A stretch of 64,000 nt of DNA from Dethiosulfatarculus sandiegensis (GTDB taxonomy: Bacteria; Desulfobacterota; Desulfarculia; Desulfarculales; Desulfarculaceae): assembly GCF_000931935.2 (NCBI RefSeq), contig NZ_AZAC01000083.1, positions 36,788 to 100,787 on the forward strand, given 5' to 3'. Position numbers and translations under genes: made by a program. Position 1 is the first letter of the stretch; the number at the start of each line of letters is the position of its first letter. The notes under the pieces were generated by a model. It was not told the origin of the DNA. It did not search any database and was given only the letters and a program-made list of their open reading frames with translations. This document shows positions 54,196 to 63,935 of this stretch, piece after piece.

Positions 54196-55521
54196 TTATT
54201 TTTTAAAGGCTTTTTGGCGCTCTTCCGAGACAGCCAGGGCATGGCCTTCAAAGCCCTCATAGGTGGCAAGGCAATGGGCATGTTTGGCCAGTTCGTCATA
54301 AGCGGGTTTGGTGACGTAACCCACGGAAGTCATCTTGAGGAAGTCGTAGACACACAAGCAGGAGCTGGTGCGGGCCGCTCCGGAGGTGGGCAGGACCGCA
54401 TTGGGGCCCAAAAGGTAGTTGCCCAGGGTGAGTGGGGTGTTTTCGCCCATGAGCACCTCGCCCGCATTTTTGACCTTGCCCAGATATTGGAAGGGTTCGG
54501 AGCTCAGCACCTCCAGGTGCTCGGGCGCATAGTCGTTTATGAATTCAAGGGCCTGGTCCATGTCCCTGGTCAGCACAATTCCGCCTTTTTCACCGGTGAG
54601 CACGGTGGATGAATACTCGGTCCGCATGGGGCCGATCTTTTCCCAGTATTCGGGAATGGCCCGAGCCGCTTTTTCGGCCACCTCCCGACTGGGGGTGATC
54701 AGGAAGGCGGAGGAATCCGGGCCGTGCTCGCTTTCTATGATAAGGTCCAGGGCCGCGATATGGGGATTGGCCGTGGAGTCCGCCAGCACAATGGATTCGC
54801 TGGGACCGGCCGGGGTGCCGGGCTGGATCAGGTCGGCCAGAAGCTGCTTGGCCGCCATGAGCCAGGGGCTGCCCGGGCCAACGATCTTGTCCGCCTTGGG
54901 CACGGTCTTTGTGCCATAGGCCACGGCGGCCACTGCCTGGGCTCCGCCACATTTATAGACGTTTTCCACTCCGGCCAGACGGGCGGCCACCAAAGTGGCG
55001 TCGTCCACCTTGCCGTCCGGACCGGGAGGGGTGACGATAAACAGGTTCGGCACCTTGGCCACTGCCGCGGGTATGGTGGTCATCATCACCACACTGGGAA
55101 AGGAGCCCTTGCCCCTGGGGATATAGCAGGCCACGGACTCAATGGGAGTGAAGCGGTCGCCGGTGAAGACTCCGGGCCTGGCCTCGGACAGGCGCAAAAG
55201 CTCGGGCACCTGGGCCTGATGAAATTCCTTTATGTTTTTAACGGCAAAGCGAATGGCTTCCATCACATCAGGTGAAAGCGTCTCAAAGGCCTTGTCAAAG
55301 TCTTCGGCACTTGCCTTTATGGTATTTTCGGTGATCTCGGCCTTGTCAAAGGCCTTGGCATAATGCACCAGGGCTGCGTCTCCCTCTTGGCGCACCTTTT
55401 CAATAATGGGTTTCACCCCTTCCAGAAAGGGGGTCATATCCGATTCCGTGCGTTTGAGCAGGTTGGCCCGCTGGGCAGGGGTGTAGATGGTAAGATCGTG
55501 TATTTTCACCGGGCCAGGCAT
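54196..55521 (-). CDS. Histidinol-dehydrogenase-like protein with altered metal-site residues
   Basis: 441 residues, full-length HisD fold (SVACYIPRGKGSFPSVVMM, KCGGAQAVAAVAYGT, IVGPGSPWLMAAK, TPAGPSESIVLAD). Several residues that bind zinc or act in HisD differ: the Gln ligand is Glu263 (ESEHG), the Asp ligand of GDY is Asn368 (LGNYLLGPNAVLPT), and the catalytic His of NHVLPT is Ala375. Glu334-His335 (APEHLE), His266 and His427 are kept. It may be a paralog for another alcohol, as other HisD relatives oxidise sulfonated diols, or an inactive form. No histidine genes are nearby. AAAGGAGCCGACC is the ribosome site. Confidence 0.82.
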   Translation of the reverse strand: MPGPVKIHDLTIYTPAQRANLLKRTESDMTPFLEGVKPIIEKVRQEGDAALVHYAKAFDKAEITENTIKASAEDFDKAFETLSPDVMEAIRFAVKNIKEFHQAQVPELLRLSEARPGVFTGDRFTPIESVACYIPRGKGSFPSVVMMTTIPAAVAKVPNLFIVTPPGPDGKVDDATLVAARLAGVENVYKCGGAQAVAAVAYGTKTVPKADKIVGPGSPWLMAAKQLLADLIQPGTPAGPSESIVLADSTANPHIAALDLIIESEHGPDSSAFLITPSREVAEKAARAIPEYWEKIGPMRTEYSSTVLTGEKGGIVLTRDMDQALEFINDYAPEHLEVLSSEPFQYLGKVKNAGEVLMGENTPLTLGNYLLGPNAVLPTSGAARTSSCLCVYDFLKMTSVGYVTKPAYDELAKHAHCLATYEGFEGHALAVSEERQKAFKK

Positions 55522-55773
55522 GGTCGGCTCCTTTCATCTCTTCAAAACAGGCTGTTAAACGGCCTTGGGCCTTAAACACCAATAAGTTAACCGATTGTGG
55601 GCATTAGAACACCTGGTTTTTTTGAATAAACCGGCAAATACGTTCACCGGCGGGGGCGAGAAAGGTTTGCCCCGGCTCGGCTGTTTCCTTGCCCGGACAA
55701 TTCGAACCAATTGACCGCACAAGTGTTTAGGTGTTATTAAAAATTAATGAACAACGTCTGGGTGGGGGGAAAC

Positions 55774-58518
55774 ATGTCCAGATATTTTTATGTGCCGCTT
55801 TTGATCCTGCTTTTGGTTTGCACTGCCTGTAAAGAGTCTTCTCCTTCCAAAACAGATCTTGCCTCGGGCATCAAGGCCTGTGAAGCCCACGACTATGTTA
55901 CAGCCCTCAGGATATTGAAACCCCTGGCGGAAAAGGGTGATCCCAAGGCCCAGTATTACCTTTCCCTCACTCATTTGGGAGGGGCGCCCCGCTACCCTGA
56001 GTTTTCCTGGAAAAAGGGCGAAAAGTGGCTGAAAAAGGCAGAGGAACAAAAATATCCAAGGGCCCTGTTCGATGTCGCGGTTGATTGTTTCCATTCCGGC
56101 AGGGTTGATAAGTCAAAGTATCAAAAGGCAAGAGAGTATTTTTTGGAGCTGGCGGAAATGGGTGATCCCGTGGCCCTGGATTACCTGGGGGAGATGTATT
56201 TAGAGGGCAAGGGGGTGCCGATTGATCCTGCCAGGGCTGCGGACTATTTCCGCCGGGCCGACGCCCGTGGTGTGCAGAGGGCCAAAGTTAATTTGCACCA
56301 AATGTTTGACTACGGCCTTGTTTTTCCTTCTGATTATGCCCGGGCCCTTAAACATTACCGCAAAATGGCAGAGCGTAATGTTGCCGGTTTGGGTTCATAT
56401 AACCTGGGGCGGATGTATCTGAAAGGCTGGGGCGTGGTTCAAAACTATGAAACAGCCGTCAAGTGGTTTGAAAGGGCCTTGGAGCGGAATTTTTATCAGG
56501 CCGCGTTTAGTCTGGGGAGCATGTATTACCAGGGGATGGGCGTGAAGGCGGACCCCGAAAAGGGCCTGCGTTATTTGCAAAGGGCCATGTTGGGCGACAA
56601 TGGGGCGGGCTATTTGTATTTTTATGCCATTTACCTTAGTCGCCAAGCCGAAATCCTTCATTTTGACCAGGCTTTTAAGCTGATCAAAGATCGGGCAATA
56701 AAACAACAAGACCCCCATGCTGAATATGCCCTGGGCATGATCTTCTACCAGGGCAGGCTTGTACCCAGGGACTATTCCAAGGCGGTTTTCTGGCTGACCA
56801 AGGCGGCAGAAAAAGGCCATGCCGCGGCTCAGTACTGGCTGAGTAGATGCTATCATTACGGAAACGGTGTGTTAGAGGAAGATAAAAAGCAGAAATACTG
56901 GATTGTTAAATCCGCCTTTCAGGGAAATTTAACGGCTATGGAGATGATTTTTGGGGATGTGGGTTGTGCGCTTACCCTGGATTTCCCCAAGGATATGGAA
57001 GATGCCAAGTTGTTTTTGAATGAGGCCTTTTTAGGTGATCCCGGTTTGCAGTATCAGGCCGGTCGCATGTTTGAAATGGGGTTATTGTTTGAGCAGGACT
57101 ATGCCAAGGCAGCCCATTGGTATGGCCTGGCCGCTAAAAAGGGCCATGCCCTGGCCCTGTATCGAAAGGCCCGTCTGCATCATTATGGTCAAGGGGTGAA
57201 AACCGATTATAAAAAAGCGTTTTCCGGTTATATACAGGCTGCCCTGCAAGGGGTGGAAGACGCCTACATCGGTTTAGGAGAGCTTTATCGCTTGGGTTTG
57301 GGGTGTGAAAAGGATGCGGAAATCGCCCTGACTTGGTATCAGGGCACAAGTGGAGAGAGGGCCTGGGTTAACCAGATGGTAGGAGAGATTTATGCCAAGG
57401 GCCAAGGCGTTTCCAAAAATTATTTAAAGGCAGTACATTGGTTCAAAAAGGCTGAGTTTTGTGGTTATCTTTGGGCTGAATATCGTTCTGCCGAGATGGA
57501 AGACGACGATTCCAATCACTCCCAAAAGACCCTCCTTGAAAGAACTAAATATTTGCACAAATTGGCTGAAAAAGGAGATCCCGGGGCCCAGAACAACCTG
57601 GGAGTGATTTATGCCAAGGGTGTGGGGGTTAAAAAAGATCCTGCGTCGGCCCTTAAATGGCTCAAACGTTCCGCCAGGCAGGGCAATCCAGTGGGCCTCT
57701 ATAACCTTGGGGTGATGTTTTATAATGGAGATGGCGTCCCCCATGATTACCTAAGGGGATTTTATTCATTTTTGGCTTCAGCTGAAAAGGGATATGCTCA
57801 GGCTCAATATATGACAGGCTATTGTCATTACAGTAGCCATGGAGTCCCTTTAGCCACCCATCGAGCCCGAAAATGGTTTAAAAAGGCAGTTAAAAAAGAG
57901 CATCCAGGAGCATTGTATTTTACGGCCATGTTTTTAACCGGGCCTTTTGAGAGAGATAAGTATCGGTATTTAATGAAAAGAGTCTGCAAGAAAAAATATG
58001 CAAAAGCCCTTTATGCGTGGGGAGAGTATATACTTCCCAGTGATTATAAAAGAGAGCCTGAGACTGATAAAAAGGCCTTGGCCTTGATCAGGGAAGCTGC
58101 TTTAGAAGGGGTTGCCAGTGCCCAATACAGTTTGGGGGTTAATTCATTGATAAGGGCTGAAACATGGGAGCAAAGAAAAAAGGCCATGGCCTGGATAAAA
58201 CAGGCTGCAGAGTCTGAGGATTATGATGCTCAGGAATATTTTGCTGAAAAGCTGACTAAAGGCGAGGATGTTGAAAAGGACTTGGTGCAGGCCTATAAAT
58301 GGCTCAGACTGGCCAGAACCAAATTGGCTGTGGAAAAGACCAGAGGGCTTTTGAATGAACCTCTTTATTTTAATGCCAATAATGAGCGTGCCTATAGAGA
58401 AATAGATGATCTTGTAGTTGAAATCTCTAAAAAAATGACCCCAGAGCAGCTTAAACAGGCCGAATTTTTGACCAGAACCTGGCAACCGCCAGACAGAAAA
58501 TATTATCTCACCAATTGA
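55774..58518 (+). CDS. Large Sel1-repeat lipoprotein
   Basis: 914 residues. Starts with a lipoprotein-type signal (MSRYFYVPLLILLLVCTAC, Cys19 as likely lipidated residue, though Cys at -3 is unusual). The rest is some twenty Sel1-like repeats of ~36 residues, recognisable by A-x-YxLGxMYxxGxGV and DYxKAxxWxxKAAExG units. Such alpha-solenoids bind partner proteins, often in envelope signalling or host interaction. GGGGGGAAAC precedes the chosen ATG; nine codons upstream is another ATG. Base composition becomes AT-richer toward the 3' end, near the IS cluster. Transcribed alone. Confidence 0.85.
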   Translation: MSRYFYVPLLILLLVCTACKESSPSKTDLASGIKACEAHDYVTALRILKPLAEKGDPKAQYYLSLTHLGGAPRYPEFSWKKGEKWLKKAEEQKYPRALFDVAVDCFHSGRVDKSKYQKAREYFLELAEMGDPVALDYLGEMYLEGKGVPIDPARAADYFRRADARGVQRAKVNLHQMFDYGLVFPSDYARALKHYRKMAERNVAGLGSYNLGRMYLKGWGVVQNYETAVKWFERALERNFYQAAFSLGSMYYQGMGVKADPEKGLRYLQRAMLGDNGAGYLYFYAIYLSRQAEILHFDQAFKLIKDRAIKQQDPHAEYALGMIFYQGRLVPRDYSKAVFWLTKAAEKGHAAAQYWLSRCYHYGNGVLEEDKKQKYWIVKSAFQGNLTAMEMIFGDVGCALTLDFPKDMEDAKLFLNEAFLGDPGLQYQAGRMFEMGLLFEQDYAKAAHWYGLAAKKGHALALYRKARLHHYGQGVKTDYKKAFSGYIQAALQGVEDAYIGLGELYRLGLGCEKDAEIALTWYQGTSGERAWVNQMVGEIYAKGQGVSKNYLKAVHWFKKAEFCGYLWAEYRSAEMEDDDSNHSQKTLLERTKYLHKLAEKGDPGAQNNLGVIYAKGVGVKKDPASALKWLKRSARQGNPVGLYNLGVMFYNGDGVPHDYLRGFYSFLASAEKGYAQAQYMTGYCHYSSHGVPLATHRARKWFKKAVKKEHPGALYFTAMFLTGPFERDKYRYLMKRVCKKKYAKALYAWGEYILPSDYKREPETDKKALALIREAALEGVASAQYSLGVNSLIRAETWEQRKKAMAWIKQAAESEDYDAQEYFAEKLTKGEDVEKDLVQAYKWLRLARTKLAVEKTRGLLNEPLYFNANNERAYREIDDLVVEISKKMTPEQLKQAEFLTRTWQPPDRKYYLTN

Positions 58519-58681
58519 AATTCTATTGCCATATCTCTTGGTAAAAAATGGTGTTTTTCTTAATTTCTTCGAACCCCTTGTCAAGCTTGAGAGTGCTGCA
58601 CAGTATAAGGATGCGCAATTCGCTTTGGAAAGATTTAACTATTTAATATAGTGGTTGACACTTGTTTTGGGGGGTGTGTAA

Positions 58682-59719
58682 ATGGCTACCAGGTTCGATC
58701 ACAAGGGCGGTTTCGCGGATCATGCGGCAATCAGGCGCAAACGTCGAGAAAAGACGGCGGACAAAATAGATAAAATCATTGATTGGCAGCCAATAGAAGA
58801 GTTTTTGAAAAAGAATCTTGGCCACCGCCACAATGCGGTGGGTAATCCCGCTTATCCTGCTCTTGGCATGTTCAAGGCTCTCTTGTTGCAGTCCTGGTAC
58901 GGCCTATCGGATCGGGAGCTTTCCGACAATCTTGAAGACCGCATATCTTTCAGCCATTTCTGCGGTTTCAGTCTTCACCACGAGGTTCCGGACAACTCCA
59001 CCATCTGCCGTTTCCGCAATCATCTTCATAAAAAGAAACCGGTTGAGCCTTTATTGGAGATGGTCAACGCCCAGATTCAGGCGGGCGGTCTGGAGATAAT
59101 GGCCGGTGCCATAGTGGACGCCAGCATAATCGAAAGCGCCCGGCGGCCGCGCAAAACCCAAGATGTGATTCCCACAGATAGTGACGATGATCAGGCGGGC
59201 GGCTCTGGCGGCTATGAAGTCAAGACCAGCTATTCCAGCGATAAAGAGGCCAAGTGGACCCAAAAGGGCAACCGGTTTTACTACGGCTACAAGGTGCATA
59301 TAGCGGTGGACGCGGAGCACGGTTTTATTCTTGCCGGCCATGCCACCCCGGCCAACCGGCCCGACTGTAAAGAGATGATGGCGGTGGTGAAAAAGTGCGG
59401 CCTTGAAGAGGGATCACCGGTCTTTGCCGACAAGGGCTATTACGGCCAGGAGTACAGCAAGGCGCTTTTAGATGAAGGCCTGTTTGACGGCATCATGTAC
59501 AAAGCTTTCAAGAACCGACCATTGTCAGAGGCAGAGCGAAAAGTTAACCGGGCCATCAGCCGCTTCAGAGGCCGGGTGGAAAGGGCTTTCGGAACCCTCA
59601 AGAAAGACCACCGCATGGCCAGGGCCAGGTATCTTGGCGCAGCTAAGGTGGGCCTGCAACTCATGTTGGATGCCATTGCCTTTAATCTCAAGAAAGCGGC
59701 CAGGATGGCTATGGCATAG
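58682..59719 (+). mobile_element. IS5-family transposase, apparently intact
   Basis: 345 residues. N-terminal DUF772-type domain (PAYPALGMFKALLLQSWYGLSDRELSDNL, FCGFSLHHEVPDNSTICRFRNHL) and a DDE catalytic domain: Asp in GAIVDASIIESARRP, Asp in VFADKGYYGQEYS, Glu in RGRVERAFGTLKK. No frame break, so it could be active. I could not find convincing terminal inverted repeats or a target duplication within 200 bases of either side, so the element borders are not given. It lies between the Sel1 gene and an IS256-type remnant that seems to begin right after it. Confidence 0.9.
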
Positions 59720-59850
59720 AAAAACAGTCCGATAGAGTCTTATCAAGGCCCTGTCGGGCAAGCTTAAAGCGATAAATAAACTCAAAATCAAGGTAAAACG
59801 GGACTGAAAAATCAACTTCAAGATTAAAAAGGGAAACCGGCACACCTAAA

Positions 59851-60437
59851 AGCGGCCGGACGATTTACGCAGCACTCTCCAAGTACCTGAAAGAACGTGG
59901 TCTCACGGGTGTAAAGCTCATCATCTCCGACGCCTGTCTGGGCCTGGTGGAATCGATCGGCGAATTTTATCCCGAGGCACAGTGGCAGCGCTGCACCGTG
60001 CACTTCTACCGCAATGTCTTCAGCCAGGTGCCCAGGGGTAAAGTGGCCGAGGTTTCTCGCATGCTAAAGGCCATACACGCCCAGGAAGACCTGGCGGCGG
60101 CAAGGGAAAAGGCCCGGGCCGTGGTGGAAAAGCTGAGGGTTATGAAGCTGAAAGCGCTGCCGATCTGCTGGAAAGGATCGTGGATCAAACACTCACCTAT
60201 TACCACTTCCCCTGCGAGCACTGGCGTCGTATCCGAACCAACAACCCCATGGAGCGCATCATCCGTGAGATACGAAGGCGCATCAAGGTTGTTGGGGCCT
60301 TCCCCGATGGTGAAAGTGCTCTCATGCTGGTAGCGGCCAGACTAAGACACGTGGCTTCCACTAAATGGGGCAGCAGGAAGTACCTGAACATGGAACTACT
60401 CAACCACAGGGATTACCGCGAATCTCTCACGGGCTGA
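59851..60437 (+). pseudogene. IS256-family (mutator) transposase remnant, 5'-truncated and frameshifted
   Basis: Only the last ~195 of ~400 residues remain. Reading begins at SGRTIYAALSKYLKERG, passes VKLIISDACLGLVES and WQRCTVHFYRNVFSQVPRG, then loses frame near 60155-60160; restoring one base gives KLKAAADLLERIVDQTLTYY, and the other frame continues with RIRTNNPMERIIREIRRR and VGAFPDGESALMLVAARL to a TGA. The N-terminal half is absent next to the IS5 element, so it was lost by deletion or when that element arrived. GCGAAAGATTATTGAGACTACCC at 60468-60490 resembles the terminal repeat of such elements. Confidence 0.88.
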
Positions 60438-60708
60438 CCACAACGGAGGCCGCCTCCAAAATTAAAAGCGAAAGATTATTGAGACTACCCACGGATCTTG
60501 TTGGCTAAAAGTGTTGCTAAGTAGCGCTGAAATACGAAAGCGACAAATTATCAATTTTCGTATCTTATCTGGTGAAGTTAAACATAAGAAATCTTTGTCT
60601 AATCTTCACTGAAAAAATAAATACTCTTAATATCCTTCATAAAGTGGGTTAAAAAAATAAACCAACATTTGGAAACAATAAGATCGAAAAGCGATTTTAC
60701 CTATTAAA

Positions 60709-61947
60709 TTAATGGGAAGCGATAGCCGAGGCATTGCTACAATCAGGTATATCGTTTGGTATATAAAGATTTTGCTTTATTGGTTCGATTTTGTATTTAC
60801 TGTAAACATTTTTTATCTTTTGATGAAGAATTTGGCTTCTTATTCCAATCTCAAACAGAAATGGATCAGCAATAACATATTTAATATATGGATTTTTTTT
60901 GCCCTCGGGGGTCATGTTTTTTAGTCTTAAGTCTATTTTTTCGGTAATTTCGCTAAATTTTCCCGTTACGATCCCACGGTGAATAAATAAACGAATAAGA
61001 CATGATGCGTCTCTAAACTGACGGCACAGAGCCAAAGCTTCACTTCCAAATGTTAATGCTTTCCGCTTATCTCTTCTGTACCAGTTTAGTTTTGCAGCTT
61101 GATATAAACAGTCAATAATGATGTTGAAGTACCAAAGTTCATTTTCTCGCTTCAAATACTCATTTCTTTTTAGTGAAGAAATAAATCCATCTAACTCTTT
61201 GATTGATACATCAATATCTTCACTTGGTATTTTTGAAGTTATCCACTTAGAGTATGATGCGTTAATCATGAGCTTGGATGCTTTGTTTATTCGTTCTTTA
61301 ATGGTTTTACTTTTTAAAAAAAGTTGACTAGCTAATTCGAATTTATTACACAATAATTGAATGTTCCCCAGTCCGTGTAATGCCCACGAAAATAAGTATA
61401 AATGTTGAGAATCATTCTTATCCTCTTCTTGAAAAGCTTTTATGCTATTAATATATAAATTTTGGGCCTTCTGTAATTCAGATTGTTTAAAATAGTCTGT
61501 TGCTCTTTTTAATTTGGCTATAACCTTATATTTTTCTAAAAGATCTGGATCGATATTTTTGAATTTGTTTTCCTTAAATGATCCGTATGGGTCAACACTT
61601 TCTATTAGGTTTTTGATGTCTCCTAACTCACCATCATTGTAAAATTTTTTGTTTGTTGAGTTGATGTAGTTAAGCAGTTTGGTTTCTAACTGGTACTTTG
61701 ATAGTGAAAAATTGAAATCGATGGGACTTATATTGTCCGATTCAAAAAAGTGTTTTAGTATTACTTGCCATTTACGAAAAAGAGAACATGCGTAATTGAT
61801 TGTATCAAGATTTTCAGTATTCTTAACGTGGTATTTAATTGCATTGAGAAGCCAAATGATTTCTTCTTTTGCATGCCTTTTATGATTATTTTTTAGAATT
61901 TTGTTTTCGAGCTCTTCGTTTTTCCATTGAATTGCCAATGTAAGCAT
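60709..61947 (-). CDS. AT-rich hypothetical protein with TPR-like helical repeats
   Basis: 412 residues. I recognise no named family. The sequence is almost wholly helical; residues ~170-235 (RATDYFKQSELQKAQNLYINS, SWALHGLGNIQLLCNKFELASQLFLKS) and ~290-320 (AAKLNWYRRDKRKALTFGSEAL) have the Ala/Leu/Tyr spacing of tetratricopeptide-type repeats. Codon use is very AT-rich, unlike all genes before 58.5 kb. Its ATG shares one base with the stop of the membrane-protein gene upstream (TAATG), so both products are made together. Lies between IS remnants; likely transferred cargo. Confidence 0.7.
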   Translation of the reverse strand: MLTLAIQWKNEELENKILKNNHKRHAKEEIIWLLNAIKYHVKNTENLDTINYACSLFRKWQVILKHFFESDNISPIDFNFSLSKYQLETKLLNYINSTNKKFYNDGELGDIKNLIESVDPYGSFKENKFKNIDPDLLEKYKVIAKLKRATDYFKQSELQKAQNLYINSIKAFQEEDKNDSQHLYLFSWALHGLGNIQLLCNKFELASQLFLKSKTIKERINKASKLMINASYSKWITSKIPSEDIDVSIKELDGFISSLKRNEYLKRENELWYFNIIIDCLYQAAKLNWYRRDKRKALTFGSEALALCRQFRDASCLIRLFIHRGIVTGKFSEITEKIDLRLKNMTPEGKKNPYIKYVIADPFLFEIGIRSQILHQKIKNVYSKYKIEPIKQNLYIPNDIPDCSNASAIASH

Positions 61948-62555
61948 TAGGCTGTTCCTTTAGTGGCGGACTTCATTTTATAAAATAGAAAACTAACTAT
62001 TGGGATTATATTAAAAATAAGACTATCTGCATATCTTCTAGATTCTGTTAAATTGTGCTTGATTGAATTAACACATTTCGTAAATGGTCCAGTAAATATG
62101 CCATCAGTACAAAATTTTTCATAATTTATGAAGGATGATGTGGTTTCTTTAATTGATTGTTTGAAATGGGGATGATCCTGTATTATAATTTTTAGATTAT
62201 GAGTTTCCGAAGCCGGTAGGCCTTTTAGTGTCTCACTTTTAACTAAATCAACTCTTTCAATATTAAAGCTTTTTATGAACTCAGCTTTTAACGCAATGAT
62301 TATTTGAGACTTCTTCTGTAATTTATATGGTTCGGTTTTGTTGTTAGATAAAGTATTAAATGTATCTTCAGCGGATAAAAGGTATTTTTCTGATTCATCA
62401 TGTATTTTTTTTGCGTCAATTAGTAAATCTAAAATCGGGGTTATTTTTTCTATCGATTCAGATAAATATTCCTGTTTTTTTGCTTGATTATTAGTGTTTT
62501 TATAGTTTTGTAATAAGCCTATCATTGTGAGCATAACTGCTGCAACGTCTAGCAT
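61947..62555 (-). CDS. AT-rich hypothetical membrane protein, partner of the TPR-like protein
   Basis: 202 residues from the ATG of MLDVAAVMLTMIGLL; AAGGAG lies five bases before it (a GTG two codons upstream overlaps that site and is rejected). A short hydrophobic N-terminal helix (residues 2-17), a long helical, Lys/Glu/Asn-rich middle, and a second hydrophobic segment near the C-terminus (SLIFNIIPIVSFLFYKM) suggest two membrane passes with a large loop between them. No known family. One-base overlap with the next gene means translational coupling. Same AT-rich composition as its partner. Confidence 0.7.
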   Translation of the reverse strand: MLDVAAVMLTMIGLLQNYKNTNNQAKKQEYLSESIEKITPILDLLIDAKKIHDESEKYLLSAEDTFNTLSNNKTEPYKLQKKSQIIIALKAEFIKSFNIERVDLVKSETLKGLPASETHNLKIIIQDHPHFKQSIKETTSSFINYEKFCTDGIFTGPFTKCVNSIKHNLTESRRYADSLIFNIIPIVSFLFYKMKSATKGTA

Positions 62556-63037
62556 CTTCACTCCTTTTTGGTGTAAAATGATGACAATAGAGACTTTTTG
62601 GCTGTATTTATAACTAATTCTGTTATATTTCTAGTCGTATGTAACGTTGTGTTTGCTTTAAAAGGATATAATTTTCTATATACCCGAAGGCTATTTGAGA
62701 GACTGTCCGTGTATTGTATTTGGAAAATTTATAATCGGATCAATGAAAGATACTAATTCATATGAGTATACCAGTCAACAATTATTTTCCACTGATAATT
62801 ACCTATATTTTAGGGTCATCTAAAAGTATTAAACAAAAAATTGGCGAGTTTCAATGCCGGAATAATATTGCAAAGATTTCTACTGGTAACTATCTGATTT
62901 ATTAATATATTTTAATATAGTAGAGATGATGACTTATGAGTCAGAAAATAAAAACTATATAAAGAAAAAGAGTTAAAAAGGTTTAGGCAGTACAGTGATG
63001 ATACTGGCCTGACAGTCGCCTTCTACAGGGTAGGTTT
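62556..63037. other. AT-rich non-coding region upstream of the two-gene cassette
   Basis: About 480 bases without a credible gene. The cassette promoter should be here, reading to the left; on the minus strand TTATAAAT near 62608 could be part of a -10 box. Nothing else is recognised. Confidence 0.45.
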
Positions 63038-63674
63038 TTAAGCCGCCTTTTTGGCCTTTTTATTTTTCAGCCCATCCGTGAAAGCCTTATAGGGCGTCCT
63101 CCCGTTCATATTGCGGCCTTGGTGGGGCCGCTTCATGTTGCAAAGATTCAAGTAGTTTTCCAGATCCTTTTGCATTTCATCGACAGATTCATACCATTTC
63201 TTCCGGCCCATGATACGGAAATGTTCATCCAACAATGTGCGGTGAAGTCTCTCTACAAAACCGTTGGACTGGGGACGTCGCACCTTGGTTGTTCGGTGCT
63301 CGTGCCTTCCAGTTGCCGAAAAAGTTCGTAAGGGTGACGATCTCCACGCCCACAAAATCCCCTGCCAGTATCACTGAGAATGGTTGTGATTTCAGTGTGA
63401 TGCTGTTCGAAGAATGGCAGCACGTCGGTATTGAGCACGTGGACTCCTGTCACCGGTAGCTTGGAAGTATAGAGCCTGCCCCAGGCATAGCGGCTGTGGC
63501 AGTCGATCACTGATTGCAGGTAAACCTTGCCCACGCCTTTTAGGGTGCCCACAAAGAAGGTGTCCACGGCCACCAAGTCTCCCACACCCTTGGTTTCGAT
63601 GTGGCGCTCACGAAATTCCGGGCTGAATCGCTCCAATAGGGAGACTGTCTTGCTTTCTGTGTATGAGCCAATTG
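63038..63674 (-). pseudogene. IS481-family integrase-type transposase remnant, 5'-truncated and frameshifted
   Basis: Reading on the minus strand gives SYTESKTVSLLERFSPEFRERH, LVAVDTFFVGTLKGVGKVYLQSVIDCHSRYAWGRLYTSKL and ILSDTGRGFCG, the first two catalytic Asp of the rve domain. At ~63297 one base is missing; after it HRTTKVRRPQSNGFVERLHRTLLDEHF with the catalytic Glu follows in another frame, then RPHQGRNMNGRTPYKAF and the stop. The N-terminal helix-turn-helix half is gone; an in-frame stop lies before 63674. Confidence 0.85.
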
Positions 63675-63692
63675 CGGATTTGATTTACGATT

Positions 63693-63935
63693 TCAATTTT
63701 GCACCGCGCGAATTCTTTCGTCAAATAAGATAGCGAATAGATTCATGCCTGCGGTCCAATCCTTTGGTGGCCTCTTCCACTTTTCCGCCAGGTTTTTGAT
63801 GGCAAGGTAAAGCAGCTTGGTGGCGGCCTGATCATTGGGGAAATGCCCCCTGGTTTTAACCGGGTTGGGATTGAAAAAGTCCGGGATGGTCTTTTTCAAC
63901 AGCCTGTGAGTCGTTCTACGGTTTTTCTTTGCCAA
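63693..63935 (-). pseudogene. C-terminal fragment of a second IS256-type transposase
   Basis: Residues VKTRGHFPNDQAATKLLYLAIKNLAEKWKRPPKDWTAGMNLFAILFDERI match the end of mutator-family transposases. The ~35 residues before it do not obviously belong, and a stop codon interrupts the frame upstream, so only a fragment remains. The last 65 bases of the window hold no identifiable coding sequence. Confidence 0.65.

Noticed and set aside
58588..59879. GAGAGTGCTGC and its complement GCAGCACTCTC as terminal repeats of the IS5 element
   Set aside because: The right copy lies within conserved IS256 coding sequence (AALSKY region), so it cannot be an IS5 end; the 11-base match is probably chance.
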